Positions 1-9,641 are shown, counted from the first letter of the stretch. The stretch: 64,000 bases of DNA from Nitrospirota bacterium (GCA_016212085.1 JACRHL010000016.1:62001-126000), one strand, 5' to 3'. Program-made: numbers and translations. Notes: generated by a model not told the origin, from the letters alone.

Positions 1-512
<512 letters not shown>

Positions 513-532
513 CGGGAACGGAGATCCCACCG

Positions 533-1555
533 ATGCTCAAGAAGAAGGCCCGCTACAACGTGGCCGTGGTCGGCGCCACCGGCGCCGTGGGCGAGGAGAT
601 GCGCGAGACCCTGGAGCAGCGCGACTTCCCCGTCGACTGCCTGCGCCTGCTCGCCTCCGAGCGCTCCGAGGGCAAGACCCTGGAGTTCCGGGGCCGCGAA
701 TACAAGGTGGAGCGGCTCACCCCCAATTCGTTCCAGGGGATCGACATCGCCCTGTTTTCCGCCGGCGGCGGCCGCAGCCTGGAGTTCGCCCCCCACGCGG
801 TGGCGGCGGGGGCGGTGGTGGTGGACAACTCGTCCGCCTTCCGCATGGACCCCAAGGTGCCGCTGGTGGTGCCGGAGGTGAACGCCCACGCCCTCAGGCA
901 CCACAACGGCATCATCGCCAACCCCAACTGCTCCACCATCCAGATGGTGGTGCCGCTGAAGCCCATCCACGACCACGCGCGCATCCGCCGCATCGTGGTG
1001 TCCACCTACCAGTCCGTGTCCGGCACCGGCCAGAAGGCCATGGACGAGCTGTTCAAGCAGAGCGGCCAGGTGCTCAACATGGTGCAGGTCAGGCCCGAGG
1101 TGTACCCGCACCAGATCGCCTTCAACTGCCTTCCGCAGATCGACGTGTTCGACACGGACGACTACACCAAGGAAGAGCTGAAGATGGTCAACGAGACCCG
1201 CAAGATCATGGAGGATCCGGACATCCGGGTGACCGCCACCACCGTGCGCGTGCCCGTGTTCCGCTGCCACTCGGAGAGCGTCAACATCGAGCTTGAGCGG
1301 CCCCTGTCCGCCAACGAGGCGCGCGCCCTGATGAGCGCCATGGACGGGGTGGTGGTGCTCGACGACCCGAAGCGCGGCCTGTACCCCCTGGCCACCGAGG
1401 TGGCCGGGTCCGACGCGGTGTACGTGGGCCGCGTGCGGGTGGACCGCACGGTGGAGAACGGCCTGAACATGTGGATCGTGGCCGACAACCTGCGCAAGGG
1501 CGCCGCCCTGAACGCGGTGCAGATCGCCGAGCGGCTGATCCAGGACCTGGGCTGA
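533..1555 (+). CDS. asd: aspartate-semialdehyde dehydrogenase
   Basis: This 340-residue protein makes aspartate semialdehyde from aspartyl phosphate with NADPH, the branch point to lysine, diaminopimelate, threonine and methionine. The N-terminal Rossmann motif GATGAVGEEM is at residues 14-23. The catalytic cysteine is Cys133 in NPNCSTIQ. The C-terminal dimerisation domain includes VPVFRCHSESVNIE. The length matches the usual 335-345 residues. The ATG at 533 is preceded by GGAG at a suitable distance. The stop lies 6 bases before the next gene, so asd and the cysteine desulfurase are probably co-transcribed. Confidence 0.97.
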   Translation: MLKKKARYNVAVVGATGAVGEEMRETLEQRDFPVDCLRLLASERSEGKTLEFRGREYKVERLTPNSFQGIDIALFSAGGGRSLEFAPHAVAAGAVVVDNSSAFRMDPKVPLVVPEVNAHALRHHNGIIANPNCSTIQMVVPLKPIHDHARIRRIVVSTYQSVSGTGQKAMDELFKQSGQVLNMVQVRPEVYPHQIAFNCLPQIDVFDTDDYTKEELKMVNETRKIMEDPDIRVTATTVRVPVFRCHSESVNIELERPLSANEARALMSAMDGVVVLDDPKRGLYPLATEVAGSDAVYVGRVRVDRTVENGLNMWIVADNLRKGAALNAVQIAERLIQDLG

Positions 1556-1561
1556 CGGCGG

Positions 1562-2740
1562 ATGGGCGTGCCCACCCCCATCTACCTGGATCACGCCGCC
1601 ACCACCCCGGTGCGGCCGGAGGTGGTGGCGGCCATGCTGCCCTACTTCACCACCTACTTCGGCAACGCCTCCTGCACCTACGAACTGGGCAAGGCCTCGC
1701 GCGAGGGGCTGGACCGGGCGCGGGAGCAGGTGGCGGCGGTGCTGGGCTGCCGCCCGCGGGAGGTCACCTTCACCGCCGGCGGCACCGAGGCGGACAACCT
1801 GGCCATACTGGGCGTGGCGCGGGCGCTCTCCGGGCGCGGCCGCCACATCGTCACCTCGGCCATCGAGCACCACGCGGTGCTGTACACCTGCCGGGCCCTG
1901 TCCGAGGACGGCTGGCGCATCACCGAGCTGCCGGTGGATGCCCACGGCCGCGTGAACCCGGCGGACGTGGAAGAGGCCATCACCGACGACACGGTGCTGG
2001 TGACCATCATGCACGCCAACAACGAGGTGGGCACCGTCCAGCCCATCGCCGAGATCGGCCGGGTCACCCGCCGGCGCGGGGTGTTGTTCCACACGGACGC
2101 GGTGCAGGGCTTCGCCCACGTGCCCACCCCGGTGGACGAACTGGGGGTGGACCTGCTGTCCCTCTCCGGGCACAAGTTCCACGGCCCCAAGGGGGTGGGG
2201 GCGCTCTACGTGCGCAAGGGGGTCAGGCTCTCCCCCATCCAGTTCGGCGGCAAGCAGGAGCGCGGCCTGCGCCCCAGCACCGAGAACGTGGCCGGCATCG
2301 TCGGCATGGGCATGGCGGCGGAACTGGCGGCGGCGGAGATGGACACGGAGGTGGCGCGCCAGACCGCCCTGCGCGACCACCTCATCGCCCGGCTCCTGGC
2401 TCTGCCCGACACGCGCCTGAACGGCCACCCCACCCTGCGCCTGCCCAACAACGTGAACGTGAGCGCCGCCGGCGTGGAGGGCGAGGCCCTCAACCTGCGC
2501 ATGGGCATGCACGGCATCGGCACCTCCACCGGCTCCGCCTGCACCACCGGCTCGCCCACCCCCTCCCACGTGCTCACCGCCATGGGCGTGCGGGAGCCGT
2601 GGCTGTCGGGCAACCTGCGCCTGACCCTGGGCAGGCAGACCACCCTCGCGGACGTGGACCGGGCCGCCGAACTCTATGCGCAGATCGTCACCGCCCTGCG
2701 GCAGGCGTCGCCCACCTACCGCGAGCGGTGCACGTCGTGA
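1562..2740 (+). CDS. nifS: cysteine desulfurase, NifS/IscS group I
   Basis: This 392-residue PLP enzyme removes sulfur from cysteine for Fe-S cluster assembly, tRNA thiolation or cofactor synthesis. It opens with the family signature YLDHAATTP. The PLP-binding lysine is Lys205 in SGHKFHGPKG, His104 lies in the IEHHAV motif, and the sulfur-carrying cysteine is Cys327 in STGSACTTG on the loop typical of group I. No iscU, nifU or other scaffold gene adjoins it, so its sulfur acceptor cannot be read from context and nifS is used as a family label. The stop overlaps the GTG start proposed for bluB by three bases. Confidence 0.93.
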   Translation: MGVPTPIYLDHAATTPVRPEVVAAMLPYFTTYFGNASCTYELGKASREGLDRAREQVAAVLGCRPREVTFTAGGTEADNLAILGVARALSGRGRHIVTSAIEHHAVLYTCRALSEDGWRITELPVDAHGRVNPADVEEAITDDTVLVTIMHANNEVGTVQPIAEIGRVTRRRGVLFHTDAVQGFAHVPTPVDELGVDLLSLSGHKFHGPKGVGALYVRKGVRLSPIQFGGKQERGLRPSTENVAGIVGMGMAAELAAAEMDTEVARQTALRDHLIARLLALPDTRLNGHPTLRLPNNVNVSAAGVEGEALNLRMGMHGIGTSTGSACTTGSPTPSHVLTAMGVREPWLSGNLRLTLGRQTTLADVDRAAELYAQIVTALRQASPTYRERCTS

Positions 2741-3471
2741 GCCGCGACCGCTTTTCCACCGCCGCGCGCCGCGCCGTGTACGAGGCCATCTACCGGCGGC
2801 GCGACATCCGCGAGGGCTACACCGGCGAACCCATCGACCACGCCACCCTGGCGCGCCTGCTGCACGCCGCCCACCACGCCGCCAGCGTGGGCTTCATGCA
2901 GCCCTGGAACTTCATCCTGATCCAGAGCGGGGAACGCCGCGAGCAGCTGTGGCAGGTGGTGGACAAGGAGCGCCGCAGCGCCGCCGTGATCTTCGAGGGG
3001 CAGCAGGCCAGGCAGTTCCCATCCATCAAGATCGAGGCGCTGCGCGAGGCGTCGGTGGTGATCTGCGTCACCGTCGACCCGTCCCGGCGCGGGCCCCACG
3101 TGCTGGGCCGCATCAGCGACGAGGACACGGACCTCTACTCCGCCTCCTGCGCCGTCCAGAACCTGTGGCTGGCGGCCCGCGCCGAGGGCTTCGGGATGGG
3201 CTGGGTGTCGTTCTACCGCAAGCCGGACATCCGCCACATCCTGGAGCTGCCGCACCACATCAACCCCATCGGCCTCATCTGCCTGGGGCCGGTGACCGCC
3301 TTCCCGGATCAGCCGGTGTTGCAGACCATCGGCTGGGCCCAGCGCATGCCGCTGGAGGAGCTGGTGTTCTACGAATCGTGGGACCGGCCGGCGCCGGAGC
3401 CCGGCGGCCCGTGGGAGGGCATGCCCGAGGCCGTGAGGAATAGCAACTTCCAATCACCGGGAATTCCATGA
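2737..3471 (+). CDS. bluB: 5,6-dimethylbenzimidazole synthase (BluB family), altered C-terminus
   Basis: BluB destroys FMN with oxygen to give dimethylbenzimidazole, the lower ligand of cobalamin. The ORF track only shows it inside a long false frame that starts at 1471. I place the start at GTG 2737, which overlaps the nifS stop. The 244-residue product shows the nitroreductase-like FMN-binding segments RRRDIREGY, ASVGFMQPWNFI, SASCAVQNLWLAARAEG and GMGWVSFY. The last dozen residues (about AVRNSNFQSPGIP) fall where the base composition suddenly drops, and its stop overlaps the start of the AT-rich gene downstream. The original C-terminus was therefore probably replaced when that gene arrived. 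No other cobalamin genes are nearby. Confidence 0.85.
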   Translation: MSRDRFSTAARRAVYEAIYRRRDIREGYTGEPIDHATLARLLHAAHHAASVGFMQPWNFILIQSGERREQLWQVVDKERRSAAVIFEGQQARQFPSIKIEALREASVVICVTVDPSRRGPHVLGRISDEDTDLYSASCAVQNLWLAARAEGFGMGWVSFYRKPDIRHILELPHHINPIGLICLGPVTAFPDQPVLQTIGWAQRMPLEELVFYESWDRPAPEPGGPWEGMPEAVRNSNFQSPGIP

Positions 3472-4616
3472 AAGACGGCATTTTCCCAGTCCAGGAATTA
3501 CGGCAAGCCGTAAAGAATGGTTGGATCGCCGGCCCTTCACTGGAAGAGCGGCAGTTTCAACCATCCAGCCTTGATCTACGGTTGGGGGGAAAAGCGTACC
3601 GCGTTCAATGCAGCTTTCTTCCGCAAGACCGTAAAGTCGAGCAAGTGCTCCCTGAACTAACGATGTATGAGTTTGACCTGGGGCCTCACGCAGTACTTGA
3701 ACGAGGAAACGTTTATCTAATCCCGCTGCAGGAAACCCTCAGCCTACCAGAGGATGTGAAGGGGCGCACAAACCCCAAAAGCAGCACCGGTCGGCTCGAT
3801 ATTTTCACGCGTGTTATTACAGACTTCTCTGCGCGCTTTGAAGATATTCGCGCCGGTTATTCCGGACCCTTATATTTGGAAGTTGTCCCCATAACATTTA
3901 CAGTACACGTAGAAGCCGGTTTATGTCTTAATCAACTCCGTCTTTTTAGAGGTGAACCAAGACTTAGTGATGATGAGCTACAGCGCCTTTATAAGAAAGA
4001 GCCCCTGCTAATCAACGAGAAAGGGCGGCCTATAACAATAACGGCCTCCGCGCAACACCAATTGCTCCCCGAAGGGGGAGCTTCGGAAGATCGCGCAATT
4101 ATCCGCAGAGGGTTATACATGAGCATTGACTTGAAAGGGCAAAAAGACCGGAATATTGTCGGGTATAAAGCCAGGAGAAACAGCAAGACTATAGACCTTA
4201 CAAAAGTAAAATCACACAATATTGACGAATATTGGGAGCCTGTTTCCGCACGTGACAAAGGTGGTCTAATCCTTGAACCAGAAGAGTTTTATATCTTCGC
4301 TTCCAGGGAGAGGGTGTGGGTACCACCCGATCACGCAGCTGAGATGACCGAATATGACGCCGGCTCTGGTGAGCTACGTACACATTATGCCGGTTTCTTT
4401 GACCCAGGGTTTGGCGTCCGGGGAAAAAAGAAGAAAAAGGGCACTGCAGCAGTACTGGAAGTGAGGGCCCACGATGTGCCATTCCGCATCGAGCACGGCC
4501 AGGTGTTTTTTAAGCTGGTGTACGAGCGGTTAACTGCTTCTCCTGACGTGGTCTATGGCGCGGCAGGATCCCATTATCAAAATCAGGGTCTTGCCCTGTC
4601 CAAGCACTTCCGCTAG
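3468..4616 (+). CDS. 2'-deoxycytidine 5'-triphosphate deaminase-like protein (DCD family), transferred gene
   Basis: This 382-residue protein resembles the double-length dCTP deaminase/dUTPase-fold family found mainly in alphaproteobacteria (Pfam DCD, PF06559, from memory). That family is expected to supply dUTP for dTMP synthesis. The first half carries FQPSSLDLRLG (about residues 30-40) and GRTNPKSSTGRLDIFTRV (about 99-116), matching the nucleotide-binding segments of Dcd. The second half repeats the fold with LILEPEEFYIFASRERVWVPP and HYAGFFDPGFG. Sampled lines are 40-45% G+C against about 72% in bluB, and codons ending in A or T are frequent, so it looks recently acquired. The ATG overlaps the bluB stop. 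Deaminase activity is inferred from family only. Confidence 0.8.
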   Translation: MKDGIFPVQELRQAVKNGWIAGPSLEERQFQPSSLDLRLGGKAYRVQCSFLPQDRKVEQVLPELTMYEFDLGPHAVLERGNVYLIPLQETLSLPEDVKGRTNPKSSTGRLDIFTRVITDFSARFEDIRAGYSGPLYLEVVPITFTVHVEAGLCLNQLRLFRGEPRLSDDELQRLYKKEPLLINEKGRPITITASAQHQLLPEGGASEDRAIIRRGLYMSIDLKGQKDRNIVGYKARRNSKTIDLTKVKSHNIDEYWEPVSARDKGGLILEPEEFYIFASRERVWVPPDHAAEMTEYDAGSGELRTHYAGFFDPGFGVRGKKKKKGTAAVLEVRAHDVPFRIEHGQVFFKLVYERLTASPDVVYGAAGSHYQNQGLALSKHFR

Positions 4617-4631
4617 CCGGCCAATCCGGCC

Positions 4632-5714
4632 ATGGCGGCCCCCGACCACAGCGGCGAGCACACCCGGGACTACTGGTTCGACCTGCCCCCGGAGCGCATC
4701 GCCGACCGGCCCGCCGCGCGCCGCGACGCCGCGCGCCTGATGCACCTGCCCCTGGACGGTGGCGCCCCCACCCACCACGCCTTCGCCGACCTGCCAACGC
4801 TGCTGTCCCCCGGCGACCTGCTGGTGCTCAACGACACGCGGGTGTTCCCGGCGCGCATCGGCGCCACCAAGCCGGATACGGGCGGCCGCATCGAGCTGCT
4901 GCTGGTGGAGCCGCTGGAAGGCGGCGCGTGGAAGGCGATGGTGAAGGGGCGGCTGCGGCCGGGCACCGCCATCCGGCTGGACGGCGGCCTGGACGGCACC
5001 GCCCTGGACGACCTGGGCGACGGCTTCTGGCGCTGCCGCTTCGGCGGCGACGCGGCCACCCACCTGGAGGCCCACGGCGCGCTGCCGCTGCCCCCCTACA
5101 TCAAGCGCCCGCCCGACCGGGCGGACCGGGACACCTATCAGACCGTGTTCGCCCGCGAGACCGGCTCGGTGGCCGCGCCCACCTCGGGCCTGCACTTCAC
5201 GCCGGAACTGTTCCGGGCGCTGGCGGAGCGGGGCATCCGGCATGCCTTCGTCACCCTGCACGTGGGGCCGGGCACCTTCCTGCCGGTGCGCGCGGAGCGG
5301 CTGGACGACCACGTCATGCACGCGGAGCGCTACCACGTGCCGGCGGACACGGTGGCCGCCATCGCCCGCGCGCGCGCCGCCGGCGGCCGCGTCATCGCCT
5401 GCGGCACCACGGTCACCCGCACCCTGGAGAGCGCCGCCGGCGCGGATGGCGCCGTGGCGGCGGGGGCGGGCAGCTCGGTCCTGTTCATCCGCCCCGGCTA
5501 CCGCTTCCAGGTGGTGGACGGGCTGATCACCAACTTCCACCTGCCGGGCTCCACCCTGCTCATGCTGGTGGCCGCCCTGGCCGGGCGCGGGCGGGTGCTG
5601 GCGGCATACGCCGAGGCGGTGGCCGCCGGCTACCGGTTCTTCAGCTATGGGGACGCGATGCTGCTGGACCGCGCGGGACCGGCGCGCCCGCCGCTCAGTG
5701 GTGAACGGGCATGA
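4632..5714 (+). CDS. queA: S-adenosylmethionine:tRNA ribosyltransferase-isomerase
   Basis: QueA transfers and isomerises the ribose of SAM onto 7-aminomethyl-7-deazaguanine in tRNA, giving epoxyqueuosine. The 360-residue product has the family hallmarks FDLPPERIADRPA near the N-terminus, LLVLNDTRVFPARI (about residues 58-71), LPPYIKRPPD and YQTVFARETGSVAAPTSGLHFT (about 173-195), and the C-terminal ITNFHLPGSTLLMLVAALAG. Length and composition are normal for this genome, so the AT-rich segment ends just upstream of it. The usual tgt neighbour is missing here. Its last 20 bases overlap the end of the convergent GGDEF gene. Confidence 0.96.
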   Translation: MAAPDHSGEHTRDYWFDLPPERIADRPAARRDAARLMHLPLDGGAPTHHAFADLPTLLSPGDLLVLNDTRVFPARIGATKPDTGGRIELLLVEPLEGGAWKAMVKGRLRPGTAIRLDGGLDGTALDDLGDGFWRCRFGGDAATHLEAHGALPLPPYIKRPPDRADRDTYQTVFARETGSVAAPTSGLHFTPELFRALAERGIRHAFVTLHVGPGTFLPVRAERLDDHVMHAERYHVPADTVAAIARARAAGGRVIACGTTVTRTLESAAGADGAVAAGAGSSVLFIRPGYRFQVVDGLITNFHLPGSTLLMLVAALAGRGRVLAAYAEAVAAGYRFFSYGDAMLLDRAGPARPPLSGERA

Positions 5715-7005
5715 AGCCGCACACCCGGTCGCGGCCGGTTTCCTTGGCCTGGTACACCGCCTGGTCGGCGCCGGCGATGAGGGTCTCCTGGTCGCGGCAA
5801 CAGGTGCCGTCCACCTGCGCCACGCCGCAGCTCACGCTCAGGCGCAGCACCCCCTTGGGGGTGGCGACGGCCAGCTCCTTGACCGCCAGGCGGATCTCCT
5901 CGGCCTTGGCCATGGCGCCCTTCAGGTCCGTCAGCGGCAGCAGGACGACAAACTCCTCGCCGCCGAAGCGGGCCATGCAGTCGGACTGGCGCAGGGTGAC
6001 GGGCAGCACCCGCGCCAGCTCCTTGAGCACCTGGTCGCCCACCGGATGGCCATGGGTGTCGTTGATCTGCTTGAAGTGGTCCACGTCGAGCAGCACCATG
6101 GACAGGGGCAACCCGTGGCGCTCCGCCAGACGCAGCTCCTCCGACAGGCGCATGTCGAAGAAGCGGCGGTTGTAGAGCCCGGTCAGCGGGTCGGTGACCG
6201 CCAGCTTTTGCAGGGAGACGTTGCGGTTGGCAAGGCTCTCGTGCAGATAGGCGTTCTTGAGGGTGCCCGTGGCGTGGGTGGCGATCAGCTCGCACAGCCG
6301 CGCCTCGCGCTCGGAAAAGCCGCCGCCGCGGCGCGCCAGGCACAGCATCATGGTGCCCAGGGCCGGGTCGTCCACGGTCAACGGCACCACCAGCAGGGCG
6401 CTGATGCCGATGCGCCGCAGGTCGGCCAGGGCGGGCGCCAGGAACGGCGCCTCGGCCACGTCGTTCACCATCACGGTGGTGCCGGTCTCCAGGGCGCGCA
6501 GCAGTTCCGGATAGGCGGCAAGGCCGATGCGCAGGGTGCGCGAGCCGAACCCCTCCCTTGCCTCCAGGATCTCCCGCGAGATGAGAATGCTGCCCACCGT
6601 GCGCGCCTCGTCCACATGGGTCACCGAGCAGCGGAAGGCGCCGATCACGGCGGACACCTGCTGGATCAGGGTCGCCAGCACGTCGTTGGGCTGGAGCGAG
6701 GCGGACAGGGCGCGGCTGGCGCCGGCCACCGCCGCCAGGTCACGCAGTTCGTCGGTCAGGGTGACGCTGCGGTCGGTACTCACGCGCAGGTGGCGCGCCA
6801 GCAGCACGCACGCCGTGGCCACCACCCCCAGCACCGCCGTATGCGGCAGCCAGCCGCCGTCGGGCATGGCGCGCCACAACAGCAGGGCATCGGCCAGGGC
6901 GGCCACCGCGAGCAGGATCAGCAGGCGGCGCGGCCTGACGTTGTCGGATGAATACCGCAAATGCTCCCTCTGCCGAAACGGGCGAGGCAACCGGTCGGTT
7001 GCCAC
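5695..7005 (-). CDS. diguanylate cyclase with membrane segment and GAF domain
   Basis: This 436-residue protein should make cyclic di-GMP from two GTP. Two hydrophobic segments (about residues 28-46 and 52-70) anchor it in the membrane. A GAF-like sensor domain follows (about 85-255), then a GGDEF domain with VLLDVDHFKQINDTHGHPVGD and the active-site motif RFGGEEF. An allosteric inhibitory I-site, RQSD, lies five residues before GGEEF, so product inhibition is expected. The start is GTG 7005, because no ATG occurs before the membrane segment. It lies downstream of the znu-like permease, 39 bases away on the same strand. What the GAF domain senses cannot be told. Confidence 0.9.
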   Translation of the reverse strand: MATDRLPRPFRQREHLRYSSDNVRPRRLLILLAVAALADALLLWRAMPDGGWLPHTAVLGVVATACVLLARHLRVSTDRSVTLTDELRDLAAVAGASRALSASLQPNDVLATLIQQVSAVIGAFRCSVTHVDEARTVGSILISREILEAREGFGSRTLRIGLAAYPELLRALETGTTVMVNDVAEAPFLAPALADLRRIGISALLVVPLTVDDPALGTMMLCLARRGGGFSEREARLCELIATHATGTLKNAYLHESLANRNVSLQKLAVTDPLTGLYNRRFFDMRLSEELRLAERHGLPLSMVLLDVDHFKQINDTHGHPVGDQVLKELARVLPVTLRQSDCMARFGGEEFVVLLPLTDLKGAMAKAEEIRLAVKELAVATPKGVLRLSVSCGVAQVDGTCCRDQETLIAGADQAVYQAKETGRDRVCGFMPVHH

Positions 7006-7044
7006 TACCCATTTCGGCGCCGGGCAGCCACCCCTAAAGGGCCG

Positions 7045-7869
7045 TCACGCGCCTTTCGCCGGTTGTGGCGCCAGGCCGATGCGGGCGAGCAGGAACGCGG
7101 CAAAGAAGAGAAAGACCAGGATCAGCACGATGGTGCCGCCGGTGGCCACGTCCCAATAGAACGACAGCACCAGGCCGCCGGCCACCGCCAGCCAGCCGGA
7201 GACGATGGCGATCACCAGGATGCCGCGCCAGTTTGCGGCAAGCTGATAGCCGATGGCGGCGGGAATCACCAGCAGGGCCGAGGCCAGCACCAGCCCCACC
7301 ACGTGGATGGCCGCCACCACCGTGCAGGCGATGGCCACCAGCAGCCCGAAATAGAGGGCCCTGGCCGGAATGCCGGTGACCTGCGCCACCTCCTCGTCGT
7401 AGCTGACGAACAGCAGTTCCTTGAAGAAGGTGGCCACGAAGCCGAGCACCAGCAGCAGCACCCCCAAAAGCTCCCACAGCTGCGCCGTGTCCACCGCCAG
7501 GATGTTGCCGAACAGGTAGCTGTACAGGTCGCCCTGATAGCGGTCGGAAAACCCCACCAGCACCACGCCCAGGGCCATGATGCCGGTGCTCAGGATGCCG
7601 ATGGCGGCGTCCTCGTTGATGCGCCCGCCACGGGTGACGGCGCCGATGCCGAGCGCCGCCGCCACACACACCGCCAGCGTGGTGAGCAGCGGGCTGACGC
7701 CGGTGAGCAGCCCCAGCGACACGCCCCCCAGCGCCGCGTGGGAGATGCCGATGCCGGCGAACGCCATGCGCTTCAGGAGCACGAACAGGGACAGCACCGA
7801 ACACAGCAGGCTGACGCTGAGGCCGGCCACGAATGCCCGCTGCATGAAATCGAAGGCGAACAGCTCCAC
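7045..7869 (-). CDS. znuB: metal ABC transporter permease (ZnuB/MntB family)
   Basis: This 274-residue integral membrane protein forms the channel of an ABC importer for zinc or manganese. Eight or nine hydrophobic helices can be followed, including SLLCSVLSLFVLLKRMAF, the conserved GISHAALGGVSLG segment, and HVVGLVLASALLVIPAAIGY. The ORF track hides it in a longer frame (7045-8451) that reads out of phase through the ATPase gene. The start is probably GTG 7869, three bases after the znuC stop, with ATG 7845 as the alternative. It is the last gene of a znuA-znuC-znuB order on this strand. Confidence 0.9.
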   Translation of the reverse strand: MELFAFDFMQRAFVAGLSVSLLCSVLSLFVLLKRMAFAGIGISHAALGGVSLGLLTGVSPLLTTLAVCVAAALGIGAVTRGGRINEDAAIGILSTGIMALGVVLVGFSDRYQGDLYSYLFGNILAVDTAQLWELLGVLLLVLGFVATFFKELLFVSYDEEVAQVTGIPARALYFGLLVAIACTVVAAIHVVGLVLASALLVIPAAIGYQLAANWRGILVIAIVSGWLAVAGGLVLSFYWDVATGGTIVLILVFLFFAAFLLARIGLAPQPAKGA

Positions 7870-7871
7870 GC

Positions 7872-8669
7872 CTAGACCCCGCCGTGACGGTGGGTGTGCC
7901 CGGGGTGGTCCGGGTGGTGCGAGAAGAAGTCGAACTCGCAGGCGTAGGCACGGCCCAGGTCGTGGCTTTCCATCACGTCGCGCGGGTGGCCATGCACGTG
8001 CAGGGTGCGGTTGATGCACGCCAGCTCGTCCGCATAGGCGGCCAGCATGGCCACGTCGTGGGACACGGTGATGATGGTCAGGCCGCGCTCCATCTGAAGG
8101 TCCTTGAGGAGCTGGTACAGACGCGCCTGGTGGGGCAGATCCACCCCCTCGGTGGGCTCGTCGAGCACCAGCAGGCGGGTTTCGCGGCACAGGGCGCGGG
8201 CGATCATCACCCGCTGGGTCTGGCCGCCGGACAGGGCGCCGATGGGGCGCGTGGCCAGCTCCTCCAGCCCCATGCGCCGCAGGCTCGCCATGACCATCTC
8301 CCGGTCGTCCGCCGACGGGCGGCGCCCCACGCCGATGCAGCAGGAGCGCCCCATCATGACCACGTCGAACACGGAAAACGGCGCCCAGCGTTCGGTGAAG
8401 CTGCGCTGCGGCACATAGCCGATGTGGTGGGCGCGGCGACCCAGCTCCCACGGTGGCGAGCCCAGCACCCGCACCACGCCGCGGGTGGGCCGGTACACCC
8501 CCAGGATCACCTTGAGGCAGCTGGTCTTGCCGGCGCCGTTGGGGCCGATCAGCCCCAGAAAACGCCCCGGCGCCAGCGCCAGGGAGATGCCGGACAGCAC
8601 CTCGCGGCGCTCCAGCGCCAGATCGACATCCTTCAGGTAAACGACCGGGGCGGGCGCGGCGTCGGTCAT
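7872..8669 (-). CDS. znuC: metal ABC transporter ATP-binding protein (ZnuC family)
   Basis: This 265-residue ATPase powers the metal importer. Walker A is GPNGAGKT (about residues 42-49), the signature is LSGGQTQRVMIARAL, Walker B is LLVLDEPTEGVD, and the switch histidine is in TVSHDVAM. The short C-terminal tail carries several histidines (FFSHHPDHPGHTHRHGG), which could bind metal. Its ATG overlaps the stop of the binding-protein gene by four bases (ATGA), so translation is probably coupled. The metal specificity is not shown by the ATPase itself. Confidence 0.93.
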   Translation of the reverse strand: MTDAAPAPVVYLKDVDLALERREVLSGISLALAPGRFLGLIGPNGAGKTSCLKVILGVYRPTRGVVRVLGSPPWELGRRAHHIGYVPQRSFTERWAPFSVFDVVMMGRSCCIGVGRRPSADDREMVMASLRRMGLEELATRPIGALSGGQTQRVMIARALCRETRLLVLDEPTEGVDLPHQARLYQLLKDLQMERGLTIITVSHDVAMLAAYADELACINRTLHVHGHPRDVMESHDLGRAYACEFDFFSHHPDHPGHTHRHGGV

Positions 8670-9562
8670 GGCCCGAGCGCCTCCACGAAGGCCGCCGTGT
8701 TGAAGCGCATCAACGCCGCATAGCTCGCGCCGGAGACGGTGCCCGGCATGCCGATTTCGTCGACGGTGACCACCCGGCCGTGGAACTGGCCGGCCACCGT
8801 GTAGGCGGCGCGCGGGTTGAACTGGGGCTCGATGAGGACCGCCCGCGCCCCCGCCCGGCGGGCGGCGGTCACCACCTGCATCATCCAGCGGGCGGACGGC
8901 TCGCGGCCCGGAATGGGCTCCACCACCGCCACCTGGTTCAGGCCGTAACGCTCGGCAAAGTAGGCCCAGGGGCCGTGGAAGGCCACGAACGCCCCGCCGG
9001 CGAACGGCGCCAGGGCGCGGGCGATCTCGTCGTTCAGGCCCGAAAGGCGGGTGGCCAGTTCCCCCGCGCGGCGGGCGAATTCGGCGCCGTGGCCCGGCGC
9101 CACCTGGGTCAGGGCGACGGCCAGGGCGGGCACCACCTGGTCGCGCACCAGGACCGGGTCGAGCCAGAAGTGGGGGTCGCCCTCGGCGTGATCGTGGCCG
9201 GCGCCCTCCCCGTGGTCGGGTTCGTCCGCGGCACCACGCAGCGGCACGTGGCCGGCCAGGATCAGGTGCGGCCGGCCCTTGCGCACGGCGGTGGCCATGC
9301 GTTCCGCCCAGGGGTCGAGCCCCGCGCCCACGGACACGAACAGGTCCGCTCCGGAGAGGCCGCGCACCTGGGCGGGGGAGGGCTCGAAGCCGTGGGGCGA
9401 CACGCCGGGCTTGAGCAGGGTGGTCACCGTCACCCGGTCACCCCCCACCTCCTGCACCAGCAGCGCCAGGGGATGGATGGAAACGGCCACCTTGACGGCC
9501 TGGGCCAGGGCCGTTCCGGGAAACGCCAGCAGCAGACACACCAGGGCCGCCACACGGCCCAT
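8666..9562 (-). CDS. znuA: metal ABC transporter substrate-binding protein (ZnuA-like)
   Basis: This 298-residue protein has an N-terminal signal peptide (MGRVAALVCLLLAFPGTALA) for export to the periplasm, where it would deliver Zn(II) or Mn(II) to ZnuB. Metal-ligand histidines appear in SIHPLALL, after the His-rich loop HGEGAGHDHAEGDPHFWLDP, and in AFHGPWAYFAERYGL. The acidic and histidine-rich loop favours zinc. The ORF track extends it to 10408 in a false frame. I choose ATG 9562 because the signal peptide begins there; ATG 9613 would add 17 uncharacteristic residues. No clear Zur operator was seen upstream. Confidence 0.88.
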   Translation of the reverse strand: MGRVAALVCLLLAFPGTALAQAVKVAVSIHPLALLVQEVGGDRVTVTTLLKPGVSPHGFEPSPAQVRGLSGADLFVSVGAGLDPWAERMATAVRKGRPHLILAGHVPLRGAADEPDHGEGAGHDHAEGDPHFWLDPVLVRDQVVPALAVALTQVAPGHGAEFARRAGELATRLSGLNDEIARALAPFAGGAFVAFHGPWAYFAERYGLNQVAVVEPIPGREPSARWMMQVVTAARRAGARAVLIEPQFNPRAAYTVAGQFHGRVVTVDEIGMPGTVSGASYAALMRFNTAAFVEALGP

Positions 9563-9641
9563 GCCGCCGCGCGGGGGGCCGACGGGGTTGGTATGTGGAG
9601 TCCGCCAGAACATGCTGATTCGGGGTGCCCGGCGCGGGGCG

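Noticed and set aside
1471-3471. 666-codon ORF
   Set aside because: Only its last 244 codons from GTG 2737 are protein-like (BluB). The earlier part is an out-of-phase reading of asd and nifS.
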